A stretch of 7,433 nt of DNA from assembly GCA_929200335.1 (NCBI GenBank), contig CAKMZG010000078.1:1-7433 (forward strand), read 5' to 3'. The notes under the pieces were generated by a model. It did not search any database and was not told where the DNA came from. It saw only the letters and a program-made list of their open reading frames with translations. Below are positions 1 through 6,580 of the stretch, piece after piece. A program made the translations under genes and the position numbers. Position 1 is the first letter of the stretch. Each line of letters opens with the position of its first letter. The stretch comes from an uncultured Alphaproteobacteria bacterium (lineage in GTDB: Bacteria; Pseudomonadota; Alphaproteobacteria; Rhizobiales; Rhizobiaceae).

Positions 1-32
1 CACTTGAGTTTTGGCATGTCCCATGGCTAGGC

Positions 33-305
33 TAGAGCGTGATGCACTTATCTGGATTCATTCTGACGTGGTAATTTTGTGATAAGGTCAAGTAAAAAAT
101 GAAACGCATACCTTGTGGTATGGGTAAGGCTTTTTACGCTGAAATTAGCACAAAATTACCCGTCCCAGAGGGTTTTGCTCTGTTTTGTGCCTAATTGCGC
201 TTAAGCCTCGAATGATGTACCAGCATCATTCTGCTTTTAATCACAATTATACCCTAAAACAGGATGCAAAACAGAATTGAATTCACATAAGTGCATCACG
301 CTCTA
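33..305. repeat. MITE-like palindromic element with 19-base terminal inverted repeats
   Basis: The bases at 33-51 (TAGAGCGTGATGCACTTAT) are the exact reverse complement of 287-305, so a 273-base segment is closed by perfect inverted repeats. Pairing continues inward imperfectly: 52-65 resembles the reverse complement of 272-286. The core folds back again at 127-208, with a separate small hairpin on each side (107-122 and 211-230). Both ends carry TA. TA is self-complementary and is the target duplicated by IS630/Tc1-mariner transposases, so a non-autonomous element of that kind is a reasonable inference. No transposase reading frame fits inside. The element ends 29 bases before the pdxJ start and fills nearly all of the gene-free 1-334 stretch; bases 1-32 show nothing I can identify. 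It could instead be a non-mobile structured leader or intergenic repeat. The inverted repeat is certain; mobility is not. Confidence 0.6.
127..208. other. Long nested stem-loop inside the palindromic element
   Basis: Three arms pair in register: AGGCTT (127-132) with AAGCCT (203-208); AATTA plus GCACAAAA (143-155) with TTTTGTGC plus TAATT (183-196), with a single bulged C at 191; and CAGAG (166-170) with CTCTG (178-182) at the tip. Flanking it are CATACC/GGTATG (107-112/117-122) and AATGATG/CATCATT (211-217/224-230). As RNA or as a DNA cruciform this gives a multi-armed fold closed by the 19-base terminal repeats. No T-tract follows the big stem, so it is not an ordinary terminator. If transcribed toward pdxJ it would form a large structured leader. 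Confidence 0.5.
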
Positions 306-334
306 AAATCTCACCATCAGCTTGGAGTTTTATC

Positions 335-1075
335 ATGGTTACTAAATTATCGGTTAATCTCAATGCAGTAGCGCAATTGCGTAATCGACGTGATTTGCCT
401 TGGCCAAGCGTCACGGGAATAGGGCGTATTGCGCTAAATGCTGGCGCTCATGGTTTAACTGTGCATCCACGCCCTGATGAACGCCATACACGCCGCAGCG
501 ATGTTTTTGAACTGCGGGCTTTAATTGATGATGAATTTCCTCAAGCTGAATTTAATGTTGAGGGCTTTCCTGATGAGCGTTTCATTGATTTAGTATTAGA
601 GGTGCAGCCAGAGCAGGTGACATTAGTGCCCGATGATCCAGCGCAGGCAACATCGGATCATGGTTATGATTTTAAAAATGAATACAATGATTTGCAGCCT
701 ATTGTTAAGAGATTAAAAAATGCTGGGATGCGGGTGTCGATCTTTTGTGATCCCGATGCTAGTCAAATTCCATATGCTGTAAAAACAGGATGTGATCGCA
801 TTGAACTTTATACAGGTCCCTATGGCGGAACTCATGATAATGAAAAGGCCATGGTGCGAGAATTGGAGGCATTAGGCGAGGCAGCAGATGCAGCCTTTGA
901 GCATGGTTTAGGGGTTAATGCAGGTCATGATTTGGTGGTGGATAATCTGCCCCCACTGGTTGCGCGCATTCCAAAGCTTGCTGAGGTCTCCATTGGGCAT
1001 GGTTTAACCGCAGATGCCCTTGAGCATGGTATGACTGGAACTGTTCAGCGCTTTTTAAGCGCCTGTGGCAATTAA
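335..1075 (+). CDS. pdxJ: Pyridoxine 5'-phosphate synthase PdxJ
   Basis: PdxJ condenses 1-deoxy-D-xylulose 5-phosphate with 3-amino-2-oxopropyl phosphate to make pyridoxine 5'-phosphate, the closing step of the DXP-dependent vitamin B6 pathway; it is a cytosolic TIM barrel. At 246 residues it matches the family length. Visible family blocks are [11 protein letters not shown] (41-51, with H44, R46 and H51), FNVEG (73-77), VTLVPDD (95-101), IELYTGPYG (156-164), VNAGHDL (194-200) and [11 protein letters not shown] (218-228). The usual N-terminal 'NIDH' reads N8-L-N-A here, a variant I associate with alphaproteobacterial PdxJ. The ATG at 335 is set by GGAG at 324-327, seven bases upstream. In many relatives pdxJ is followed by acpS; here the next gene is ilvC, about 195 bases on, so it is probably transcribed alone. 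The palindromic element sits directly upstream and may carry or disturb its promoter. Identification is firm. Confidence 0.96.
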   Translation: MVTKLSVNLNAVAQLRNRRDLPWPSVTGIGRIALNAGAHGLTVHPRPDERHTRRSDVFELRALIDDEFPQAEFNVEGFPDERFIDLVLEVQPEQVTLVPDDPAQATSDHGYDFKNEYNDLQPIVKRLKNAGMRVSIFCDPDASQIPYAVKTGCDRIELYTGPYGGTHDNEKAMVRELEALGEAADAAFEHGLGVNAGHDLVVDNLPPLVARIPKLAEVSIGHGLTADALEHGMTGTVQRFLSACGN

Positions 1076-1082
1076 ATATTAT

Positions 1083-1113
1083 GCTTGCAGCAATTAAATA
1101 ATTTGCCTGCAGC
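1083..1113. other. Hairpin just downstream of pdxJ
   Basis: GCTTGCAGCAA (1083-1093) pairs with TTGCCTGCAGC (1103-1113) over ten base pairs with one bulge on each arm (T1086 and C1106) and an AT-rich nine-base loop. It begins eight bases after the pdxJ stop. No run of T follows, so it is a weak terminator at best. It may instead protect the 3' end of the pdxJ message. Confidence 0.35.
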
Positions 1114-1114
1114 C

Positions 1115-1183
1115 ATGAAACCTCATAAAAATACACAAATTGTTGTTTTATTTAGGACAGCCTTATTGCCATTTATACTTTGA
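1115..1183 (+). CDS. Possible 22-residue leader peptide upstream of ilvC
   Basis: An ATG at 1115 opens a 22-codon frame ending in TGA at 1181-1183, 87 bases before ilvC. Eight of its 22 residues are Ile, Val or Leu, including I9-V-V-L12 and a C-terminal L-L-P-F-I-L. The stop codon abuts a G/C hairpin followed by five T. That is the arrangement expected of a transcription attenuator that senses branched-chain aminoacyl-tRNA, and ilvC makes precursors of those amino acids. Against it: there is no convincing Shine-Dalgarno, AT-rich DNA easily yields such codons, and a good -10-like box lies inside the frame, which would put the start of transcription after it. CCTCA (1121-1125) could pair with TGAGG (1181-1185) as a competing fold. 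Treat as a hypothesis. Confidence 0.25.
   Translation: MKPHKNTQIVVLFRTALLPFIL
1152..1179 (+). promoter_or_regulatory. Possible sigma70-type promoter for ilvC
   Basis: TATACT at 1174-1179 matches the -10 consensus at five of six positions. The best -35 with a 16-base spacer is TTAGGA at 1152-1157, a poor match. Transcription would begin near 1186, giving ilvC a leader of about 85 bases that starts with the G/C hairpin. This reading competes with the leader-peptide interpretation of the same bases. Confidence 0.3.
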
Positions 1184-1208
1184 GGGGGTAGAAAGTCCCC
1201 AAGTTTTT
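1184..1208 (+). terminator. Weak intrinsic terminator or attenuator before ilvC
   Basis: The G run at 1184-1188 can pair with CCCC at 1197-1200 across a seven- to eight-base loop, and TTTTT follows at 1204-1208 after AAG. The stem is short (four or five pairs), so strength is uncertain. It could end pdxJ transcripts, which stop about 110 bases upstream, or act as a regulated attenuator in the ilvC leader. Confidence 0.35.
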
Positions 1209-1240
1209 CAACAAACATATGAACTGCTGTTAATTAATAA

Positions 1241-2290
<1,050 letters not shown>

Positions 2291-2313
2291 TTTTTGTCTT
2301 TATAAAAAATTTG

Positions 2314-2342
2314 AAAACCCGCCCATTGTGGCGGGTTTTTTT
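2314..2342 (+). terminator. Strong intrinsic terminator after ilvC
   Basis: AAAACCCGCC (2314-2323) pairs perfectly with GGCGGGTTTT (2330-2339) around the six-base loop CATTGT, and the T run extends from 2336 to 2342. The A-run on the 5' side means it could also work in the opposite direction. It lies 23 bases after the ilvC stop and separates ilvC from the next gene. Confidence 0.93.
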
Positions 2343-2355
2343 ATGCATTCAAACA

Positions 2356-2385
2356 TTACAAATATTTAAGTAGGATTTTTAAAAT
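2356..2385 (+). promoter_or_regulatory. Weak candidate promoter for the ferric-reductase-like gene
   Basis: TAAAAT at 2380-2385 matches the -10 consensus at five of six positions. TTACAA at 2356-2361, 18 bases upstream, is a poor -35. A promoter is expected here because a strong terminator lies directly upstream, but in such AT-rich DNA the match has little statistical weight. Confidence 0.25.
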
Positions 2386-2424
2386 AATGCAGTAAAGCTA
2401 ACCAAAATTATTTTGGAGAGTTAA

Positions 2425-3024
2425 ATGTTAAACCGCTTAAAACAAATTTGGGACAACCCTTATTTTTTCTGGATATTAATATCGCTGCCATCTATTCCAA
2501 TGGTACTGGATTTATTCGCGCCAGTTAGAGAATATGGTCATTTGATGCATGGCAGCGGTGAATTTTCAGCACGCTTCTTAGTCATCACATTATTAGTCAC
2601 GCCATTCATGGTGTTTTCTAATGGGGCAGACTGGGCTCGTTGGTTAATGCGTCGTCGACGCTATTTGGGAGTAGCGGCTTTTGGTTACGCGCTTTTACAT
2701 ACGCTGTTCTATATTCGAGAATTGGGTACTTTATCTGCTATTCTAGCCGAATTTCTAGACTGGGGTATTTTAACAGGTTGGATTGCCTTTTTCATCTTCA
2801 TACCCTTGACGCTTACCAGCAATAATACCTCGGTACGCAAGATGGGGCCAAAATGGAAAAGCCTACAGCGTTTGGTTTATATCTCAGCTTTGTTTACAGC
2901 AGTGCATTGGGTGCTCATTGGACATATTCCACCAGCTTTGGTGCATTTTGTTCCGCTTACAATTGCTATGCTGGTTGCCAGATGGCGTAAGCAAAAACGT
3001 AAAGCTAATTTTGAACCGGCTTAG
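2425..3024 (+). CDS. Ferric-reductase-like transmembrane protein (MsrQ/YedZ superfamily)
   Basis: This 199-residue membrane protein resembles MsrQ (YedZ), the heme b subunit that passes electrons to the periplasmic methionine sulfoxide reductase MsrP. Hydrophobic segments lie near residues 14-31, 50-64, 82-97, 113-131, 150-166 and 168-184. Family-like blocks are FSARFLVITLLVTP (47-60), RRRRYLGVAAFGYALLH (76-92), PLTLTSN (127-133) and WKSLQRLVY (144-152). H92 and H161 fit two heme-ligand positions. The canonical W..LHRLVY histidine is Gln148 here, and the usual 'RPY' region reads L-D-W-G-I-L-T-G (111-118). That points to a divergent branch of the superfamily rather than standard MsrQ, so no symbol is given. 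No msrP lies nearby, although the two are usually adjacent. The start is set by GGAG at 2415-2418. The next gene begins 60 bases downstream and could be co-transcribed. The electron donor and acceptor are unknown. Confidence 0.78.
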   Translation: MLNRLKQIWDNPYFFWILISLPSIPMVLDLFAPVREYGHLMHGSGEFSARFLVITLLVTPFMVFSNGADWARWLMRRRRYLGVAAFGYALLHTLFYIRELGTLSAILAEFLDWGILTGWIAFFIFIPLTLTSNNTSVRKMGPKWKSLQRLVYISALFTAVHWVLIGHIPPALVHFVPLTIAMLVARWRKQKRKANFEPA

Positions 3025-3084
3025 AGCTTGCAATCTTCACTGCGTATGGACATAAGTAAGCATAATAGCAGTGGAGAGTTAAGC

Positions 3085-4197
3085 ATGTCGGTACGTATCG
3101 CTACATTTAACGTTGAAAATCTGATGTCACGATTTGATTTTTCAGGTTTCAAAGATAAACGTCGTCGCGATAGAACGCTGGCGATGATGCAGATTGATAC
3201 TAAAAAACAGTATAATGATTTGGAACAGGCGAGGGTCATTGCTCACTCTGATGATGCCAGACAATTAACTGCTCTTGCCATTAAAGATTGTGATGCTGAT
3301 ATTCTATGCCTGCAGGAGGTTGAAGACCTCGATGCCTTAGAAGCTTTTGAATATGGATACTTATTTAAGATGGTTGGCAATGGCTATCGCAATAAATATT
3401 TAATTGATGGCAATGATAGTCGCGGTATTGATGTGGCCGTCATGACGAGAGACGAGACGAAAACTGGTGAAAAAATCGAGTTTGTCGCCATGAAAACTCA
3501 TAAGGACGCCACTTATGAAAGCCTTGATGTTTTTAATAATGAATTAAAGCAAATGGGTGAGAAGCCAGATGATTTGATCTTTCGTCGTGATTGTTTAGAA
3601 ATTGATTTTAAAATTGGTGGTAAGCCGCTCACCCTATTCGTATGTCACTTTAAATCTATGGGATCACGGCGAAATGGTATGGAGGGGCGAGATTATACTA
3701 TGCCCGTGCGCATGGCGGAGGCTATGGCTGTGCGCAAAATTATTGAAAACCGTTTTGGCGAAGCAAAAGCTGGTGATATGCGCTGGATGGTATGTGGTGA
3801 TTTAAACGACTATCAAAGGCGGCTTGTCATTGATGGGGGGAAAGATGATGATTTGCACTTCACGTCTGTAGAAGAGGAAATTAGCGGCATTAATCCCCTT
3901 ACAGATAATGGCTTTGGGGAGAACTTAATTGCACGACGTGATCCTAATGATCAATGGACTTTATTTCATACCAGAGGGCCAGAAGAGCGTCATCTGTGCC
4001 AATTGGATTATTTAATCGCGTCACCCTATCTATCCTCAACGAACGCCACGGCCATACCTAATATTATTCGTAATGGGCAGCCGTGGCGAGTGAATTTTCC
4101 ACCTGATCAAGCGGTTGATCGTTACCCGCGTACAGGTTGGGACAGACCAAAGGCAAGCGATCATTGCCCTGTTGTTGTTGAGTTGAATTTAATCTGA
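3085..4197 (+). CDS. Endonuclease/exonuclease/phosphatase (EEP) family protein
   Basis: This 370-residue protein carries the full DNase I/exonuclease III-like Mg2+ phosphohydrolase signature: TFNVEN (7-12, N9), CLQEVED with the metal-binding E78, SRGIDVAV (112-119), FVCHFKS (185-191) with H188, VCGDLND (236-242) with D239 and N241, QLDYLIAS (306-313), and ASDHCPV (357-363) with the D359/H360 pair. It should therefore hydrolyse phosphodiester or phosphate-ester bonds; nucleic acid, phospholipid and phosphoinositide-type substrates all occur in this superfamily and the sequence does not decide between them. No signal peptide or membrane segment is seen, so it is probably cytosolic. The frame stays open upstream to a TTG at 3028 and an ATG at 3046, but the ATG at 3085 has GGAG at 3073-3076 and starts directly on the family's N-terminal strand, so I chose it. 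It follows the membrane-protein gene by 60 bases. The fold call is firm; the substrate is unknown. Confidence 0.88.
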   Translation: MSVRIATFNVENLMSRFDFSGFKDKRRRDRTLAMMQIDTKKQYNDLEQARVIAHSDDARQLTALAIKDCDADILCLQEVEDLDALEAFEYGYLFKMVGNGYRNKYLIDGNDSRGIDVAVMTRDETKTGEKIEFVAMKTHKDATYESLDVFNNELKQMGEKPDDLIFRRDCLEIDFKIGGKPLTLFVCHFKSMGSRRNGMEGRDYTMPVRMAEAMAVRKIIENRFGEAKAGDMRWMVCGDLNDYQRRLVIDGGKDDDLHFTSVEEEISGINPLTDNGFGENLIARRDPNDQWTLFHTRGPEERHLCQLDYLIASPYLSSTNATAIPNIIRNGQPWRVNFPPDQAVDRYPRTGWDRPKASDHCPVVVELNLI

Positions 4198-4274
4198 CTT
4201 GCTTTAATCTTTTAATTGAAAATCATGTATTGCATATTGAAATCTTTCATCTAAATTTTAGGTAGAGGATAGAC

Positions 4275-5237
4275 ATGGTGAAAATTAAACCCCAAATTAC
4301 TAAGGACACGCTGTTGAAATGGCAGCGTATGGTTGACTTAATTGCAGAATTAGCAGATGTACCAGCTACTTTGATCATGAATACCAATGCCCCAGATCAT
4401 AGGGTAACGGTTACCAGTGAAGGGAAGGAAAATCCCTATAAGGTAGGGCGTAATTTTCAATTAAATGAAAAGCTCTATTGCTTTGGCGTCATGAAAAATG
4501 ATGGTGAATTGATAGTTGAGGATGCGACTTGTGACCCCAAATGGTGTGATAATGAAGATTTAGAACACGGCATGAGTTTTTATATCGGCTATCCGCTAAA
4601 ATGGCCAGATGGAGAGCTATTTGGTACAATTTGTGTTTTGGATAAGCGGTATAATAAGCGAGCTATGATGTTTCGAAAGGGACTTAAGGAGTTCTGTCAT
4701 GTGGTGGAAGATGATCTTGCTATGTTACAGGAGGTGGAGAGGCGTAAACAGGCAGAAACCAAATTACATCAGACGATTGAAAGTCGTGAAGCTACGATTA
4801 AGAAGCGTACCGAAGCTTTAGAAGAGGCTAATATTGCTTTGCGCGTACTATTAAACAATGTAGAATTGTCAAAAAATGAAATAGAACAACGGTTATATAG
4901 TCAAATTAAAGGTTTAATTTTACCTTATCTTAGTAAATTGCGTCATTTGGAAGTCAATAAAGAATTACAAAATACTTATTTAGAAATTATTGAAAAGAAT
5001 TTAGAAGAAATAACGTCTCAGTTTTCTTCTAAAATGACGAAAATATTTGAAACTCTTACACCTACAGAAACAGATATTATTCAAATGATAATGCACGGTA
5101 GAACTACTAAAGAGATTGCCCAAACTCTCTCGCGTGGTACCAGTACGGTAGATTTTCACCGTAATAACATTCGCAAAAAATTAGGCCTGAATGATCGCAA
5201 GATTAATTTAAGGCAGTATTTAATGTCTTTAGCATGA
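4275..5237 (+). CDS. GAF-domain LuxR-type transcriptional regulator
   Basis: This 320-residue cytosolic protein joins a sensor to a DNA-binding domain. Residues about 14-150 look like a GAF domain (VDLIAELADVPATLIM near the start, then GMSFYIGYPLKWPDGELFGTICVLD in the middle, given here only as landmarks at about 99-123). Residues about 150-205 are charged and heptad-like (EVERRKQAETKL onward), a probable coiled coil. A helical linker at about 190-258 follows. The C-terminal 60 residues are a LuxR/GerE helix-turn-helix: LTPTETDIIQMIMHGRTTKE, then IAQTLSRGTSTVDFHRNNIR, then KKLGL. There is no receiver domain and no kinase, so it should sense a ligand or redox state directly, or be driven by an unseen partner. 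The start is set by AGAGGA at 4264-4269. It is flanked by gaps of 77 and 112 bases and a hairpin follows, so it is probably transcribed alone. Its targets are unknown; the exported hydrolase downstream is the nearest candidate. The segment 4850-5050 is notably AT-rich. Confidence 0.85.
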   Translation: MVKIKPQITKDTLLKWQRMVDLIAELADVPATLIMNTNAPDHRVTVTSEGKENPYKVGRNFQLNEKLYCFGVMKNDGELIVEDATCDPKWCDNEDLEHGMSFYIGYPLKWPDGELFGTICVLDKRYNKRAMMFRKGLKEFCHVVEDDLAMLQEVERRKQAETKLHQTIESREATIKKRTEALEEANIALRVLLNNVELSKNEIEQRLYSQIKGLILPYLSKLRHLEVNKELQNTYLEIIEKNLEEITSQFSSKMTKIFETLTPTETDIIQMIMHGRTTKEIAQTLSRGTSTVDFHRNNIRKKLGLNDRKINLRQYLMSLA

Positions 5238-5239
5238 TT

Positions 5240-5262
5240 AATATGGGGATTTCCCCCATATT
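5240..5262 (+). terminator. Hairpin after the LuxR-type regulator gene
   Basis: AATATGGGG (5240-5248) pairs perfectly with CCCCATATT (5254-5262) around a five-base loop, two bases after the stop codon. The following bases are TTCCCCCTT rather than a clean T run, so termination would be weak or dependent on other factors. The stem itself is clear. Confidence 0.55.
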
Positions 5263-5349
5263 TCCCCCTTATTATTCCATGGCTCTATAGCTAGTTTATT
5301 TTTGTTATCCTCACACTATTAATTTATTGAATTTTGGAGGAGAAATAAA

Positions 5350-6333
5350 ATGGATAAAAAAGATTTAACACCTATTATTGCTAATGGTGAAAAAGACAAA
5401 TTGGCTAAGGGTTTGTCTCGCCGTTCATTTTTTATGGCAGCTGGTGCGACAGGTGTGGTAGCTGCAACATCTTTAGGTGTTGCCAATGAAGCCAACGCGC
5501 AATCAACCGATTGGACGCAGCCAGGTAATAACAATCATGTTATTAAATTGCAGGGTATGGATAAATTTGCTGAGGGTGCTGTAAGCATTGATTATTATGG
5601 TCACTGCGCCTTAAAAATTACTTCACCGAGTGGTGCCAGCATAATGGTTGACCCATGGCGGGATGATCCTTCAGGTGCATGGGGGCTTTGGTTTAAACAA
5701 AAATTTGCAGAAACTCCAGTTGATATAACCATGTCTACTCATACGCATTTTGATCATGATGCTATTGATCGCCCAGTTTCAACCATGGTGCTTGATCGAA
5801 TGGTTGGTAATTTTGAATTTGCTGATCTTAAAATCACTGGCTTTGCTGATAAGCATGCTTGTGTGGCGCCCGGTTGGTATAATTGGACAAATGCCCTTAA
5901 AGAGTTTGGTGCTCAAGCTTGCCCACCAAATAATGTGGGGCATATGGATATGGTGGTTTATGTGATTGAAACGGGTGGAATTAGAACCCTAATTTGGGGT
6001 GATAATCGTCCAGATCCTGGGCCTGAATTTTGGGAGGCTATTGGAGAGATTGATGTTTTGACTTTGCCTGTTGATGGATCGCAGCACATTTTATCCTATG
6101 ATCAAGGCAATGCTATTGTGGATAAATTAAAACCAAAAGTAGTTATTCCTACCCATTATCTAAATGAAACAACAACCTATACGCTTTCTACTCTTGCGCC
6201 TGCTGATGAATGGGTGAAATCACAAAAAAGTTTTAAAATGCTGGATAAACCTAGCTTGCAACTCAATGCCAAGGAAATTTCTGGCATGCAAAAAGAGTTT
6301 TTATATTTTGGGCATCATGCTCAAACTGCATGA
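5350..6333 (+). CDS. Tat-exported metallo-beta-lactamase-fold hydrolase
   Basis: The 327-residue protein starts with a twin-arginine signal: S-R-R-S-F-F at 23-28, a hydrophobic stretch to about 45, and a likely signal peptidase site after A-N-A at 48-50. It should therefore be exported folded, with its metal, to the periplasm. The mature part is a metallo-beta-lactamase fold of the UlaG/UPF0173-like kind: YYGHCALKI (82-90), MVDPW (99-103), the metal motif HTHFDHD (131-137: H131, H133, D135, H136), H198 in VGHMD, D218 in WGDN and H269 in PTHY. These supply the usual ligands of a two-metal site. The family includes lactonases, phosphodiesterases and N-acyl phosphatidylethanolamine-type hydrolases; the substrate cannot be read from sequence, and nothing suggests a true beta-lactamase. 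The start is set by a strong GGAGGAG at 5336-5342. A terminator follows, so it is probably monocistronic. Confidence 0.9.
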   Translation: MDKKDLTPIIANGEKDKLAKGLSRRSFFMAAGATGVVAATSLGVANEANAQSTDWTQPGNNNHVIKLQGMDKFAEGAVSIDYYGHCALKITSPSGASIMVDPWRDDPSGAWGLWFKQKFAETPVDITMSTHTHFDHDAIDRPVSTMVLDRMVGNFEFADLKITGFADKHACVAPGWYNWTNALKEFGAQACPPNNVGHMDMVVYVIETGGIRTLIWGDNRPDPGPEFWEAIGEIDVLTLPVDGSQHILSYDQGNAIVDKLKPKVVIPTHYLNETTTYTLSTLAPADEWVKSQKSFKMLDKPSLQLNAKEISGMQKEFLYFGHHAQTA

Positions 6334-6362
6334 CAATAATAATCAATAAAATTACCAATAAC

Positions 6363-6390
6363 TGGGGTGCACGATGCGCCCTATTTTTTT
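6363..6390 (+). terminator. Intrinsic terminator after the exported hydrolase gene
   Basis: TGGGGTGC (6363-6370) pairs with GCGCCCTA (6376-6383) around the loop ACGAT, with two G-T wobbles, and is followed by seven T at 6384-6390. It lies 29 bases after the hydrolase stop. Stem plus T-run make a convincing terminator. Confidence 0.8.
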
Positions 6391-6432
6391 ATTGCCATTT
6401 GGGGATGAAACCCGTTATTCTTACGTTTAGTT

Positions 6433-6475
6433 CTAGCGCATCATGCATCGGAATAAATTCACGATGTTGCTCTAG
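6433..6475. repeat. Imperfect palindromic intergenic repeat
   Basis: CTAGCGCATCATGCA (6433-6447) and ACGATGTTGCTCTAG (6461-6475) form an imperfect inverted repeat bounded by CTAG on both sides. Matches are CTAG, GCA and CAT in register, with an AT-rich centre. Its GCGCATCATGC core agrees at nine of eleven positions with GTGCATCACGC inside the terminal repeat at 287-305. The other arm also shares GCTCTA with that repeat. It resembles the short palindromic intergenic repeats scattered through rhizobial genomes, but copy number cannot be seen here. Confidence 0.4.
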
Positions 6476-6504
6476 ATTCCTTTAGTGGCGCGAATAGTTC
6501 TCAT

Positions 6505-6522
6505 TTAAGTGAAATCACTTAA
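6505..6522. promoter_or_regulatory. 8+8 inverted repeat, operator-like, upstream of the antiporter gene
   Basis: TTAAGTGA (6505-6512) and TCACTTAA (6515-6522) are perfect inverted repeats separated by AA. The site lies about 60 bases before the antiporter start, where an operator for a dimeric regulator could sit. No T-run follows, so it is not a terminator. It could also belong to the same repeat family as the palindrome at 6433-6475. No regulator can be named. Confidence 0.4.
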
Positions 6523-6580
6523 TGCTACACGCGCTATAACGTTGCATTTTGTAATAATCAAAAATAGATTTGGATAATTC

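Noticed and set aside
99..194. A 31-codon open frame starting at ATG 99 inside the palindromic element
   Set aside because: It overlaps the paired arms of the large stem-loop, lacks a well-spaced ribosome binding site and resembles no family I know, so the structure explains the bases better.
277..309. TTGAAT (277-282) with downstream TAAAAT (304-309) as a pdxJ promoter
   Set aside because: The spacing is 21 bases, too long for a normal sigma70 promoter, and nothing at 17-18 bases resembles a -10 box.
3028..3084. Extending the EEP-family protein upstream to TTG 3028 or ATG 3046
   Set aside because: The extra residues look unlike the fold's N-terminus, and ATG 3085 has a well-placed GGAG and begins right at the first conserved strand.
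2425..4197. Reading the membrane protein and EEP protein as a defence system or toxin-effector pair
   Set aside because: There is no immunity gene, no nucleotide-sensing domain and no mobile context, and both proteins resemble ordinary chromosomal families.
6542..6570. TTGCAT (6542-6547) and TAGATT (6565-6570) as the antiporter promoter
   Set aside because: Both boxes match poorly, and the start of transcription would fall only a few bases before the ATG, leaving no room for a ribosome binding site.
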